From: CAXXHQ01 sp963665265
GTDB taxonomy: Bacteria; Planctomycetota; Planctomycetia; Pirellulales; Thermoguttaceae
DNA length: 64,000 nt
Assembly (NCBI GenBank): GCA_963665265.2
Contig: OY762224.2
Coordinates: 992,001 to 1,056,000 of the forward strand
Direction of reading: 5' to 3'
Both the position numbers and the translations under genes were made by a program. The notes beneath the pieces were generated by a model. That model was not told where the DNA came from and did no database searches. It saw only the letters and a list, made by a program, of their open reading frames with translations. Numbering within the stretch: position 1 is the first letter of the stretch; each line of letters starts with the position of its first letter. Of this stretch, positions 43,279 through 52,401 are shown in pieces.

Positions 43279-44388
43279 CTAGCGATAGACTCGGCCGCGA
43301 ACGTAGACGTCGCCGTCGAGGGTTTCAGTCACGACGTCTTCGAGCGAGAGAGCTTGCGACATTTTTTCGAAACCGAGTCCGGCGCAAGGAACGACCGCCG
43401 ACGCTCCGCCGATCACTTTCGGGGCGATAAAGGCATGAACCTCGTCGATCATAGCGGCGTCGAAGAGCGAGCCGAGAATTTTTCCGCCCCCTTCGACCAA
43501 GACGTTCGTCAGCCGCCGTTTTCCCAATTCTTTCCAAAGCGAGAGCAGACGTTCGGACGACGACGTTCCTTCGCAAATGAAGACCTCGCAGCCGGCGGCG
43601 CGAAGCTTATCGCAAGCGGTCGAATCGGCCTCGGCGCCGACGGCGACCAACACCGGCGCTTCGCCGATCGTTTGAACCAGTTTGGAGCCAAGCGGAAGTT
43701 TCGCCCGGGAATCGAGGACGATTCGAAGCGGCGTTCTTGGGCCTTTCGGTCGAGCCGTTAGCGTCGGATCGTCGACCAGCGCCGTGCCGACGCCGACGAC
43801 GATCGCATCGACTCGGCCGCGTAGACGATGGACGATTTCGCGCGAACGCTCGTTAGATATCCAACGGCTATCACCGGATCGAGTCGCCATTTTGCCGTCG
43901 AGCGACATCGCCCATTTCGCGATAATCCAGGGAGTTCCGCGTTCGACGAGCTTAAGGTACGGGGCGTTTAATTTTTTCGCTTCCGCCTCTAACACGCCGC
44001 AAACCACCTCGACGTCGGCCTCTTGCAGTTCGGCGATCCCTCCGCCGGCGACCCGAGGAAACGGGTCGCGCTGCGCAATGACGACGCGTCGAACGCCCGA
44101 CTGAATAACCGCCTGGGAGCAAGGGGGCGTTTTGCCGAAGTGACAGCACGGCTCGAGACTGACGAACATATCGGCGCCTCGAGCGCGCTCGCCGGCCATC
44201 CGCAGGGCTTCGACCTCGGCATGAGGACCGCCGAACTGTCGGTGGCGTCCTTCGGCAATGATCTCGGCCCCGCGAGCGATGACGCAACCGACCATCGGAT
44301 TCGGCTCAACGCGGCCTTCGCCCTCCCGGGCAAGCTCCAACGTTCGCCGCATGTGCCATATATCCAATTCCGCGGGAGTGATTTGCAT
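43279..44388 (-). CDS. ribD: Bifunctional riboflavin deaminase/reductase RibD
   Basis: Carries out the second and third steps of riboflavin synthesis: deamination of the pyrimidine ring and reduction of the ribosyl side chain. The N-terminal deaminase domain (about residues 1-145) has the zinc motifs HAEVEAL and PCCHFGKTPPC. The C-terminal reductase domain (about 150-365) has MSLDGKMATRSGDSRWIS and VLVEGGGKILGSLF. The start at 44388 (369 aa) fits the family, with the conserved VEPNPMVGCV about 30 residues in. A longer start at 44421 is possible, and neither has a clear ribosome site. It may share a transcript with plsC. Confidence 0.94.
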   Translation of the reverse strand: MQITPAELDIWHMRRTLELAREGEGRVEPNPMVGCVIARGAEIIAEGRHRQFGGPHAEVEALRMAGERARGADMFVSLEPCCHFGKTPPCSQAVIQSGVRRVVIAQRDPFPRVAGGGIAELQEADVEVVCGVLEAEAKKLNAPYLKLVERGTPWIIAKWAMSLDGKMATRSGDSRWISNERSREIVHRLRGRVDAIVVGVGTALVDDPTLTARPKGPRTPLRIVLDSRAKLPLGSKLVQTIGEAPVLVAVGAEADSTACDKLRAAGCEVFICEGTSSSERLLSLWKELGKRRLTNVLVEGGGKILGSLFDAAMIDEVHAFIAPKVIGGASAVVPCAGLGFEKMSQALSLEDVVTETLDGDVYVRGRVYR

Positions 44389-44929
44389 GACCGAGATTGG
44401 GGAAAGGAGAGTTAAGTCCATTAACGCCGCAAGAATTCAGCAAGGCCTCATTATATATCCCAGCGGGCGTCGGCATACGGCCGGGTAAGGCGAAGAGAAC
44501 GCCAAAAAAAGAGGACGGCTGAATTTGTCGGCTGGCCTCGACAAAAATTACAGCGGATTTTTCGCGGGACGACTAAGCGACCTATCCCATATTACTAGGC
44601 GGGAAAGCGGGAAGAAAAGATAAAATTCGGGCTGGCCGGATTGACTATCGCCCCGGCATTGCCTATTTTTGAGAGTACGGATTCGCTGACCCGGCACTTT
44701 TGAGGGGGGACTCCTCCAGGGAATGCGGGTTCCGCGCGATCGGAAGGGGGAATTGCCCTTGTACGACCAGCGGGGAATTCTATAATTTCGGGATTCAAAC
44801 GTTTGAAAAAATGTGCGTAAGCGGCGATCCCCCGCTAGACGCCGGAAGCGAAAAAGTTAAGATAGTAGCCTCACCTCTCCGGTTGACGAGATAGCAATCG
44901 CGTCACGGGGCGTACGGCTAAGAAGAAAT
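44389..44929. other. Gap between ribD and tRNA-Gly
   Basis: No coding region is supported; short open frames here lack ribosome sites. It must hold the ribD promoter (minus strand) and that of the tRNA. A TTGACG at 44883-44888 lies at a plausible distance from the tRNA, but no matching -10 box was found. Confidence 0.35.
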
Positions 44930-45001
44930 GCGGGTGTAGCTCAGTGGTAGAGCGCCACCTTGCCAAGGTGGCTGTCGTGGGTTCGAGCCCCATCACCCGC
45001 T
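44930..45001 (+). tRNA. tRNA-Gly (anticodon GCC)
   Basis: A complete cloverleaf. The acceptor GCGGGTG (44930-44936) pairs with CACCCGC (44994-45000), with discriminator T. The D arm is GCTC...GAGC. The anticodon stem CCACC/GGTGG frames loop TTGCCAA with anticodon GCC. The T arm has GGTTCGAGCC. CCA is not encoded. Confidence 0.97.
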
Positions 45002-45060
45002 CTTAGTTTTCGTTGGCATCAAACAACGCCCGCCGTATGACCGACGCAGAGCACAAGGCG

Positions 45061-45110
45061 AAGGGAGAAGGGGGAACGCAACGCGATTGGGTTCCTCTTT
45101 CTCCCTTTTT
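45061..45110 (+). terminator. Terminator after tRNA-Gly
   Basis: A 17-bp stem (45061-45077 with 45091-45107, two G-U pairs) with a 13-base loop is followed by TTT and a T-rich tract. It closes the tRNA transcript and precedes tig. Confidence 0.85.
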
Positions 45111-45188
45111 CCTTTGAATCCGCAGTCATTCGGCGTGGAACGAAACGAACTATCCGCATAACATCAGCATTGGACGAACGGTAAAACC

Positions 45189-46694
45189 ATGACTGACTCG
45201 CCAGAACGCGAACAAAACGACGCCGCGACGACCGCCGAAGCGACGGAAAAGACCGAACGCTTGAACCTCGAAGTGAAAATCGAGAATCGCAGCACGTGCG
45301 AGCGTCACATCACGGTCACCGTGCCGCACGACGACGTCACCCGCTATTTCGACAAGGAATTCAGCGATTTGATGCCCGAGGCGCACCTGCCGGGTTTCCG
45401 CCCTGGGCACGCCCCGCGTAAACTCGTCGAAACTCGATTCCGCAAGGAAGTGTCGGGCAAGGTGAAGAGCGCGTTGCTGATGGACTCGATCGCGCAGATT
45501 CACGACGAGAACAAAATTGCGGCGATTAGCGAACCGGATTTGAATTTGGACGCCGTGAAGGTTCCCGACGAAGGGCCGATGACGTTCGAGTTCAATCTTG
45601 AAGTTCGCCCTGAATTCACGATGCCGAACTGGAAGGGCTTGAAAATCGAGAAGCCCGTCCGCGAGATTTCGGACGCCGACGTGACGAGCACGTTGGAGCG
45701 GGTCTTGGCGAACCGCGGTCGGTTGATTCCGTTCGACGGCGCGGCCGAGCCGGGCGACTACGTGACGGTCAACTTGACGTTCAAGCACGGCGACGAAGTG
45801 ATTTCGAGCGCCAAGGAAGAAGTCATTCGGATTCGTCCGACGCTGAGCTTCCGCGACGGCAAGGTCGAAAAATTCGACGCCTTGCTGAAGGGCGTTCGCG
45901 GCGGCGAAACCCGCGAGGGCGAAGCGACCGTATCGAAAGAGTCTTCGCGTCCGGACTTGCAAGGCCAAAAAATCAAGGCGATTTTCGAGGTCCTAGAAGT
46001 CAAGAAGCTCGAAGTTCCCGAACTCACTCCGGAATTGCTCGAAGAGCTGGGCAGCTTCGGAACGGAAGCCGATCTCCGCGACGCCATCAAGGATCAATTG
46101 GGTCGCCAGTTGGACTACGAGCAACGTCGCCGCGCCCGCCAGCAAATCACCGCCGCGTTGACCGAATCGGCCGACTGGGAATTGCCGCAAGGCTTGCTGC
46201 AACGCCAAAGCCGCCGCGAGCTGGAACGCATGATCATGGAATTGCAGCGTAGCGGATTCACCGAAGACCAAATCCGCACGCACGCCAACGAGCTGCGTCA
46301 AAACAGCACGACGGCCACGGCCACGGCCTTGAAAGAACACTTCATTCTCGAACGGATCGCCGAAGACGAAAACATCGACGCGGTCGAAGAGGATTACGAC
46401 AACGAGATCATGCTCATCGCCTATCAAAGCGGCGAGAGCCCGCGTCGCGTCCGCGCCCGCTTGGAAAAGAGCGGCAACATGGACGTCCTTCGCAACCAGA
46501 TCGTCGAACGCAAGGTGATCGACGTGATCTTGGCGAAAGCGGAATTCAAGGAAGTTCCGTTCAGCTTCGAGACGACCGATTCCGAAGCCGTCGACCAAAA
46601 CGTCACCGGCGAGACCGGCGAGGACATTCCCGAAGCGAAGGTCGACGAAGACCAACTCGCGGTGAAGAAAGAGCAAGAAAAAGAAAAGAAATAA
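45189..46694 (+). CDS. tig: Trigger factor
   Basis: Ribosome-bound chaperone with peptidyl-prolyl isomerase activity. The protein has 501 aa. The N-terminal ribosome-binding domain has the loop LPGFRPGHAPRKLVETRF (about residues 65-82), a variant of the usual GFRxGxxP. The isomerase domain follows (about 155-240). The long helical C-terminal cradle (about 260-460) is rich in Arg/Gln/Glu. The final 40 residues form an acidic and Lys-rich tail. It is followed 94 bases later by two clpP genes, the common tig-clpP arrangement, but clpX is not present. Confidence 0.95.
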   Translation: MTDSPEREQNDAATTAEATEKTERLNLEVKIENRSTCERHITVTVPHDDVTRYFDKEFSDLMPEAHLPGFRPGHAPRKLVETRFRKEVSGKVKSALLMDSIAQIHDENKIAAISEPDLNLDAVKVPDEGPMTFEFNLEVRPEFTMPNWKGLKIEKPVREISDADVTSTLERVLANRGRLIPFDGAAEPGDYVTVNLTFKHGDEVISSAKEEVIRIRPTLSFRDGKVEKFDALLKGVRGGETREGEATVSKESSRPDLQGQKIKAIFEVLEVKKLEVPELTPELLEELGSFGTEADLRDAIKDQLGRQLDYEQRRRARQQITAALTESADWELPQGLLQRQSRRELERMIMELQRSGFTEDQIRTHANELRQNSTTATATALKEHFILERIAEDENIDAVEEDYDNEIMLIAYQSGESPRRVRARLEKSGNMDVLRNQIVERKVIDVILAKAEFKEVPFSFETTDSEAVDQNVTGETGEDIPEAKVDEDQLAVKKEQEKEKK

Positions 46695-46788
46695 CGTCGG
46701 CCAGCGGCGGAGCGGAGCAAGGCTTGTTCCGCTCCTCGTCGGAGTCGCGACGTAACGGATTGCACACGAGCAAGCGGAAGGATCTGAC

Positions 46789-47415
46789 ATGAACGAGTTT
46801 TTGGGAGCGCGGACGTTCGATCCGCAACTGAACTATCGCGATTACCAGCGGCAGCGTCAGATGACGCTCGGCGATTTGCTGCTGGAAAACCGGATCATCC
46901 TCTTGCAGGGCGAGATTCACGACGGCAACGCCAACGAGTTGGTGATGAAGTTGCTCTACTTGCAGAGCGAAAACCGTCGCAAAGAGATCCATTTCTACAT
47001 TAATTCGCCGGGCGGAAGCGTTAGCGCGACCTTGGCCATCTACGACACCATGCAGATTCTTAGCTGCCCGGTGGCCACGTATTGCGTTGGCCTGGCGGCG
47101 AGCGGCGGCGCGGTCCTTCTCGCCGGCGGAACGAACGGCAAGCGGTACGCTTTGCCGCACGCCAAGGTGATGATTCACCAGCCGTACGGTCAAGTCGGCG
47201 GCCAAGTCTCGGATATCGAAATTCAGGCCGGCGAGATCCTCAAAACGCGCGACGTTTTGAACGAAATCTTGGCGAGCCATACGAAACAACCGATCGATCA
47301 GATCGCCAAAGACACCGATCGCGATTTTTACATGAACGCGATCCAAGCCAAGGAATACGGCATCGTTGACGACATTCTGACGAAGCAAGCCGTCGAAGCC
47401 GAGGAGAAAGACTAG
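46789..47415 (+). CDS. clpP: ATP-dependent Clp protease proteolytic subunit (first copy)
   Basis: Serine peptidase subunit that degrades proteins unfolded by ClpX or ClpA/C. The protein has 208 aa. The catalytic serine is in LAASGGAVLL, the histidine in VMIHQPYG and the aspartate in KDTDRDFYM, so the triad is intact. AASGGA instead of the usual AASMGA at the active site is a small deviation. A purine-rich GGAAGGA precedes the ATG. It is 83 bases upstream of a second, distinct clpP. Planctomycetes often carry paired ClpP subunits that may form mixed complexes. Confidence 0.95.
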   Translation: MNEFLGARTFDPQLNYRDYQRQRQMTLGDLLLENRIILLQGEIHDGNANELVMKLLYLQSENRRKEIHFYINSPGGSVSATLAIYDTMQILSCPVATYCVGLAASGGAVLLAGGTNGKRYALPHAKVMIHQPYGQVGGQVSDIEIQAGEILKTRDVLNEILASHTKQPIDQIAKDTDRDFYMNAIQAKEYGIVDDILTKQAVEAEEKD

Positions 47416-47498
47416 CTAGTTTCCCTCGACCGAGCGGACGATCCCGTCCGCGACGACTTTCCTGCATGAAACACACAAACGACGGAGCGATTTGCCTC

Positions 47499-48083
47499 AT
47501 GCCTCTAATTCCTTACGTCATCGAGAAGAGCGGCCGCGAAGAGCGGGCGATGGACATTTACAGCCGCCTGCTGAAGGACCGCATCATTTTCCTCGGTTCG
47601 CAGGTGAACGACGAAGTCGCCAACGCGATCGTCGCGCAGTTGTTGTTCCTGCAATCGGACGATCCGAAAGCGGACATCCACATGTACATCAATTCGCCCG
47701 GCGGCAGCGTTTCCGCCGGCCTCGCGATTTACGACACGATGCAGTTCATTAAGTGCGACGTGGCGACGTACTGCATCGGGCAATGCGCCTCGATGGCCGC
47801 CGTGCTGCTTTCTGCCGGCGCCGCCGGAAAGCGCCGCGCCTTGCCGAATAGCCGCATCATGATCCACCAACCTTTGGCGGGAATGGAAGGCACGGCCGAG
47901 GAAATCCTCATCCACGCCACCGAATTCGCCAAAACGAAATTGCGATTGAATCAAATCCTCCTCAAGCACACCGGCAAGCCGCTCGAACAGATCGAAAAAG
48001 ACACCGATCGCGATCGCTTCCTGTCGGCCGAGGAAGGTTTGGAGTACGGCTTGATCGACCAAATTATCGAACACGTCAGCTAG
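47499..48083 (+). CDS. clpP: ATP-dependent Clp protease proteolytic subunit (second copy)
   Basis: The second ClpP of the tandem, 194 aa if started at 47499. This ATG follows GGAG and gives the family N-terminus MPLIPYVIEKSGREERAMDI; an ATG at 47466 adds 11 residues without a ribosome site. The triad is Ser in CASMAAVLL, His in IMIHQPLAG and Asp in KDTDRDRFL. The region LLKDRIIFLG is very close to the E. coli type. The two copies differ throughout, so they are old paralogues rather than a recent duplication. The two products may form a mixed barrel. Confidence 0.95.
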   Translation: MPLIPYVIEKSGREERAMDIYSRLLKDRIIFLGSQVNDEVANAIVAQLLFLQSDDPKADIHMYINSPGGSVSAGLAIYDTMQFIKCDVATYCIGQCASMAAVLLSAGAAGKRRALPNSRIMIHQPLAGMEGTAEEILIHATEFAKTKLRLNQILLKHTGKPLEQIEKDTDRDRFLSAEEGLEYGLIDQIIEHVS

Positions 48084-48246
48084 TTGCGTTTGCGGCTCTC
48101 GCCGGTCGGCGTTTCATGAGGAAACGCGGCGCTCGGCGAGGCCGGGACTCTCGGCGACGGATCGCCGGAGTCGACTCGCGATATTACACTCATCGATGCT
48201 CATGCGTCCTGCAAGGCGAGCCTGACGAGGCCCGCTTGCGAAGCGT

Positions 48247-49545
48247 ATGGCGTGCGAGGCTGTCATGGAAGACGTTCGCCGAGCGTGCGCGTTTTTTTCA
48301 TCCGCGATTCTACTTGTAAATCGCGTTCCGTTTCGTTTTTTCGCCTCGGGCGCGTTCATCTGCTGTTGCCTTCTGGCGACGGGCTGCCGCACCAATCCCG
48401 ACATGGTTTTGCTCGAGCGGGAAAACCGCCTCCTGCAAGACGAAAACTATCGTCTAAAAAATCGGCTCAACGAATTCGAAGACGCCTCGGTTTCCACGAT
48501 CAGCGAGTCTCCGACGAGCATGCGCGATAGCGCGGCCGACGACGAACCGCGCCGTTCGTCCTCCTCTTCACGCGCCAAGCCGCTAGGCGGCCGAGGCAAA
48601 AAAACGGCCGACGATCCGCAACTGGAAACTCCGACGATCGAAATGCCGTCGGGCGAAAAACCGACCTCGGATTTGCCGGATACGTTGCGACGACCGGTCG
48701 GCGAAAGACCTTCGGTGCGACCGGGCCGAGATTCTCAATCGCCCGCGCCGGATGACGGCGGAGCGAGCTATCGGGCGCCGAACGGACCGCGCTTCCCCGG
48801 CGTGGCGAGCGTTTATCAAGAAAACGATTCGACGTTTCGCCGCGTGTCGGCCACGGAGCCGGCGATGCGCAATCCGCGACTCGTGAACAGTCGAGAGACG
48901 GCGGCGGTGACGTTGAACCGCGACGCGACCGGCGGCTACGACGCCGACGGCCGACCGGGCGACGACGGCGTGGTCGTGGCCTTGGAGCCTCGCGACGCAA
49001 AAGGAAATCGAATCGACGCCCCCGCCTCGGTCAACGTGGCGGTGATTGACCCGACCTTGCCCGGCGACGAAGCGCGAGTCGCCCGCTGGGACTTTTTGCC
49101 CGAGCAAACGGCGCAGATGTTCCGCGGCGATGGGGTCGGCCGAAGCATGTACGTTCAAGCCGCTTGGCCGAAACAGCCGCCGAAGCATCGCCAATTGAAC
49201 CTGCACGTTCGCTATGTGACGAGCGACGGCCGCAAATTCGAAGTCAAGCAGGCGATAACCGTGGCTTTGCCCGGCGAGAAGGTCGCTCGCTGGCGAGCCT
49301 CGGAGCGTGAAAGCGGAAGCTCCGATCGCATGCGCGATTCGGAAGTGTCCGCGACGAGCCATGAGCAAGCGTCGGAGGAAGTTCGCACTTCGGCCGTCGC
49401 GATCCCGTCGACAAATGCGTCAAGCGATCGTTACGAAAGAATGGCCGCCCGCGAAAAAGCGAAGACCGATCCGCAAGAGGAAACGAAGTCGAACGGAGAC
49501 GACGAAGGCGGGCTAAAACGTCCGGTCTGGTCGCCGGAACGGTAA
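48247..49545 (+). CDS. Lipoprotein with coiled coil and disordered linker
   Basis: A 432-residue exported protein of unknown function. The start at 48247 is one of two close options; the ATG at 48265 has a better GAGG upstream. The signal segment ends in lipobox LLATGC (about residue 45). It is followed by a short heptad-like coiled coil (LLERENRLLQDENYRLKNRL) and a Ser/Pro/Arg-rich linker of about 170 residues. A folded domain of about 120 residues (about 235-350) with VVVALEPRDAKGNRIDAPA follows, then a charged tail. This build (anchor, coiled coil, linker, beta-rich domain) recurs in planctomycetes. It follows clpP but is probably independent. Confidence 0.75.
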   Translation: MACEAVMEDVRRACAFFSSAILLVNRVPFRFFASGAFICCCLLATGCRTNPDMVLLERENRLLQDENYRLKNRLNEFEDASVSTISESPTSMRDSAADDEPRRSSSSSRAKPLGGRGKKTADDPQLETPTIEMPSGEKPTSDLPDTLRRPVGERPSVRPGRDSQSPAPDDGGASYRAPNGPRFPGVASVYQENDSTFRRVSATEPAMRNPRLVNSRETAAVTLNRDATGGYDADGRPGDDGVVVALEPRDAKGNRIDAPASVNVAVIDPTLPGDEARVARWDFLPEQTAQMFRGDGVGRSMYVQAAWPKQPPKHRQLNLHVRYVTSDGRKFEVKQAITVALPGEKVARWRASERESGSSDRMRDSEVSATSHEQASEEVRTSAVAIPSTNASSDRYERMAAREKAKTDPQEETKSNGDDEGGLKRPVWSPER

Positions 49546-49582
49546 CTCGCAGTAATAGGGCTTGCCCTAGTCGCGGAGTCCG

Positions 49583-50269
49583 TTATTTTTTCGGTGAAAG
49601 ATGGTCGTGCATCGCTTTGGCGGCGACGTCCGGATCGCCCGTGGCGATGGCGTCGACGACCGTTCGATGAATCTCCTCGAGATTCTCGTAGGTGCCTTCG
49701 CGTTCTTTGATCTCCGCGCGGCGGCGAATGATGTCAACCACATGGCAATGCTCAAGCGCTTCCATCAAGTCGGCGCATCGGGTCAAGCTGGCGATTGCGG
49801 CATGAAGGCTCACGTCCACCTTGCTCGCCTCGATCGTTTGCCCGGCGCGAATCAACTCGCCCATCCGAGCGACGAGACGATAAAGACTCTCGATATCTTC
49901 ACGACCGGCTCGACGTGAAGCCAATCGAGCGGCTTCGGTCTCTAAGGCCCGACGCACGACGAGGCGGCTCTCTTGATGCTGCAACGACCAATCGCAAACG
50001 CGGAAGCCTTGCCCCGGCTTGTACATGACCAAGCCTTCGTGGGCCAACCGACGCAACGCGCCGATGACCGGGCCGTTGCTCGTGTTCATCGACACGGCGA
50101 TCGACTGCTGGCTGAGGTGCGTGCCCGGCGGCAGGTCTCCCTCAAGAATCTGTTTGGTCAACTCTTCATAAACTCGCGTCGCGACTTGTCCGCTACTTCG
50201 CGAAAACGCTTTCGTCGTCAGGGTGTCGTGCATATCGCCGCCTGCAGTCATAGGATTCGTTTGTACCAT
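49583..50269 (-). CDS. GntR family regulator with FCD effector domain
   Basis: A DNA-binding regulator of about 228 aa. The N-terminal winged helix has LPPGTHLSQQSIAVSMNTSN and VIGALRRLAHEGLV (about residues 35-75). The C-terminal FCD domain is helical, with acidic and His residues likely to bind a metal (KVDVSLHAAI, LEEIHRTVVDAI, AKAMHDHL), and is known in family members to bind small organic acids. Start choice is uncertain: ATGs at 50269, 50251 and 50233 are in frame, the last having AGGCGG upstream. No metabolic operon is adjacent, so the target is unknown. Confidence 0.85.
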   Translation of the reverse strand: MVQTNPMTAGGDMHDTLTTKAFSRSSGQVATRVYEELTKQILEGDLPPGTHLSQQSIAVSMNTSNGPVIGALRRLAHEGLVMYKPGQGFRVCDWSLQHQESRLVVRRALETEAARLASRRAGREDIESLYRLVARMGELIRAGQTIEASKVDVSLHAAIASLTRCADLMEALEHCHVVDIIRRRAEIKEREGTYENLEEIHRTVVDAIATGDPDVAAKAMHDHLSPKK

Positions 50270-50558
50270 GCTCAATCACATAAATGAAATGTCTCTGTAC
50301 GCAATCATGAATAGAAGAAGAGCGCCAACACGAAGTCGCCTTTTTTTTTTATACCAGACATTTGCAGCGTTTGAAGTAGAAACGCCCAAATTTTATAGGT
50401 TTTGCGCAAGATTTTTTTAGTAATGCGAAATAGCGTAACGGTCGCCAGTCAATTTTCATTGCGATTAATCATAAGCAGTTCTCGGAATCCCCTCTATGTG
50501 ATTTGCCGCCTAAAACCTTTAGTGGTAATCGATTTATGACAACGCTGAAGGCTGGCTA
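50270..50558. other. A/T-rich intergenic region
   Basis: No coding region is supported. The stretch is richer in A and T than its surroundings, with homopolymer runs (for example ten T residues at 50341-50350). It separates the GntR gene from the tRNA-Arg promoter. Confidence 0.4.
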
Positions 50559-50587
50559 TTGTCCAAAACCGAGTCGTGTTGTACTAT
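50559..50587 (+). promoter_or_regulatory. Putative promoter of tRNA-Arg
   Basis: TTGTCC (50559-50564), a 17-base spacer and TACTAT (50582-50587) lie 48 bases before the tRNA. Confidence 0.5.
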
Positions 50588-50597
50588 CTATGATTCT

Positions 50598-50624
50598 CCG
50601 CCAGTGGTTTTTTATCATTGGCGG
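50598..50624 (+). other. Hairpin in the leader of tRNA-Arg
   Basis: A 9-bp stem CCGCCAGTG/CATTGGCGG (one G-U pair) with a T-rich 9-base loop lies 10 bases before the mature tRNA. It could guide 5' processing or be an unrelated small element. Confidence 0.5.
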
Positions 50625-50634
50625 AAAGCCAAAT

Positions 50635-50708
<74 letters not shown>

Positions 50709-51113
50709 CTTTTTCTTTTCTTGGCTTGTCGATGCGGGGCTCTTTTTCGGCGTGGCGAAGCAAGTCTGACGAATTGGCGTTTGGGCGGTTTTTTTCAAAA
50801 ATATTCCCCCGCCAGCCAATTTCATTTACCGCAACTTCTTTTTCAGAGGCGACTTACAGTTTTCAAAAAAATCCCGAACCTTTTCGGTTTCGCTTCTGTC
50901 TTTTTAGTAATTCCGATCTGCGAAAAGCCGTTTCGGCGTAGAATTTCCATAGATTCGGGATTAAGATGAGGTTTCGCTCGACGGCTTCTCGATGAAGAGA
51001 GAAGACTTCGGCGAAAGCTCGAACGTCCAATTTACGCAAGAGCGGGCATTTCCGCCTTGCACCAATTTTCCGCCTCAACGTCCCGCGCAGCCGCGCCACG
51101 AAAGGGGTTCGCC
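50709..51113. other. Intergenic region after tRNA-Arg
   Basis: No gene is supported. The part around 50780-50930 is A/T-richer than average. No strong terminator follows the tRNA. Confidence 0.35.
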
Positions 51114-51422
51114 ATGGATCGCAAGATTAATACCGCCGCCAATTCGATTTCCTGCCAATTCGGTTTCGACCGTAAGGAAACGATTGCTAAGGTATTGGCG
51201 AACGTCGTCGTCGCGCACGTCTATTTTAGCGCGCGGGCTCTCGCAATGCGCTTGCATTCGGTAAGCGCGAAGAAATCGCCTGTTACGGTATCTAAGCGTA
51301 TCGTAACGGCGACGGCCGTACAGGCAGTAGCTACGACGCGGCATCTATGCCGTAGCTGGGCTACGAAAGCCTGGCGTCGTTCGGCCTGCTCCTGGGCTGA
51401 TTCGATGGGAATGACCGCCTAA
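51114..51422 (+). CDS. Small basic hypothetical protein (weakly supported)
   Basis: An open frame of 102 codons whose ATG is preceded by AAAGGGG at good spacing. The predicted product is basic in its second half (RHLCRSWATKAWRRSACSW) and has a hydrophobic stretch VLANVVVAHVYF near residue 30. No family was recognised. It lies 182 bases before the sigma-factor gene and could be a small regulator or leader product, or it may not be a gene. A hairpin-like CGGCAT-CT-ATGCCG occurs inside it. Confidence 0.35.
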   Translation: MDRKINTAANSISCQFGFDRKETIAKVLANVVVAHVYFSARALAMRLHSVSAKKSPVTVSKRIVTATAVQAVATTRHLCRSWATKAWRRSACSWADSMGMTA

Positions 51423-51604
51423 CAAACAACTAGGCTCCCCAATCCGAATCAACACCCAGAGGCCCCGGTCGAACGGACGGTCCAAGGCGACTATTTGTCA
51501 ATCGCCTTCCCGTCCTAGTCGCTCCGGTCGCTCGGCTTTCTTCGCACTCGTTTCCCGACCTTACCAATCAGCGTTCAAATCATATATAGCGGAAAATAGA
51601 AATC

Positions 51605-52216
51605 ATGCCTCTCGCATTAGAATATCCCCAAGAGACCTTCCAAGAATCCACCGAAGAGAACCAGCCTCAATACTGCTGCGACGCCGAAGCGGTCGTGGCG
51701 GCCCAACAAGGCGATCGACAGGCCTTCGGCCAGCTCGTCGCTAATTACGAACGGGCCGTCTACGCCACCGTCTATCGTCGGCTCGGCAACCATGCCGAAA
51801 CGCAAGAGACTTGCCAAGACGTCTTCATCCAAGCGATGCGAAAGATCGAACAACTGGAAGACCCCAGCCGATTCGGCGGATGGATTCGAGCCATCGCCGG
51901 ACGCATGGCGATCAACCGGGCCGTGCGCCGAGCCCCCGAGCGAACCGGCGACGACGGATTCGCCGACTCTCGCTACGTCGAGCGAAGCACGCCCCTTTCG
52001 ACGATGCTTTGCCGAGAACGGGAAGACCAAGTCCGAAGCGGTTTGAAGAAACTGCGGAAGACCGATCGAGAAACGCTGCTCGCGTTTTATTTCGACGGAA
52101 GCTCGCTGATCGAAATGAGCCGTCAATTCGCCGCCCCGGTCGGAACGATCAAGAGGCGATTGCACGTCGCACGGAAACGATTGGCCAAGGAATTGGAAGA
52201 GCTTTCGCTGGCTTAA
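51605..52216 (+). CDS. RNA polymerase sigma factor, sigma-70 (ECF-like) family
   Basis: A 203-residue two-domain sigma factor. Region 2 covers about residues 38-105 (LVANYERAVYATVYRRLGN, then TCQDVFIQAMRKIEQL, and FGGWIRAIAGRMAINRAVRR). Region 4 covers about 140-195 (LKKLRKTDRETLLAFYFDGSS, then PVGTIKRRLHVARKRLAKEL). The N-terminus carries about 30 extra Glu/Gln-rich residues. There is no anti-sigma factor gene directly next to it, so control is unclear. A strong terminator follows. Confidence 0.92.
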   Translation: MPLALEYPQETFQESTEENQPQYCCDAEAVVAAQQGDRQAFGQLVANYERAVYATVYRRLGNHAETQETCQDVFIQAMRKIEQLEDPSRFGGWIRAIAGRMAINRAVRRAPERTGDDGFADSRYVERSTPLSTMLCREREDQVRSGLKKLRKTDRETLLAFYFDGSSLIEMSRQFAAPVGTIKRRLHVARKRLAKELEELSLA

Positions 52217-52233
52217 GAAAAGTTTCGCTGCGG

Positions 52234-52259
52234 CAGGTCGGGAGGGCAAGCCCGACCTG
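52234..52259 (+). terminator. First hairpin after the sigma-factor gene
   Basis: CAGGTCGGG (52234-52242) pairs with CCCGACCTG (52251-52259) around an 8-base loop, 17 bases after the stop. It has no T-run. A second small hairpin, CAGGCAC-GCC-GTGCCTG (52300-52316), follows. Confidence 0.5.
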
Positions 52260-52332
52260 AGGCGGCGAGTGCGCTAGCCAGATTTAAGCGCAAGTTCGCC
52301 AGGCACGCCGTGCCTGACCTACAAGACTTAGA

Positions 52333-52374
52333 CGCGACCGGGTCGCCGGATAAAAGCGGCCCGGTCGCGTTTTT
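52333..52374 (+). terminator. Intrinsic terminator downstream of the sigma-factor gene
   Basis: CGCGACCGGG (52333-52342) pairs perfectly with CCCGGTCGCG (52360-52369), followed by TTTTT and a further T-rich tract. It lies between convergent genes. Confidence 0.9.
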
Positions 52375-52401
52375 CTTTTTCCGATTAACGACCTTGAGCG
52401 G

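Noticed and set aside
45150..47388. Several long open frames antisense to tig and clpP
   Set aside because: Shadows of strongly biased genes. Their products are Arg/His/Leu-rich and have no start signals.
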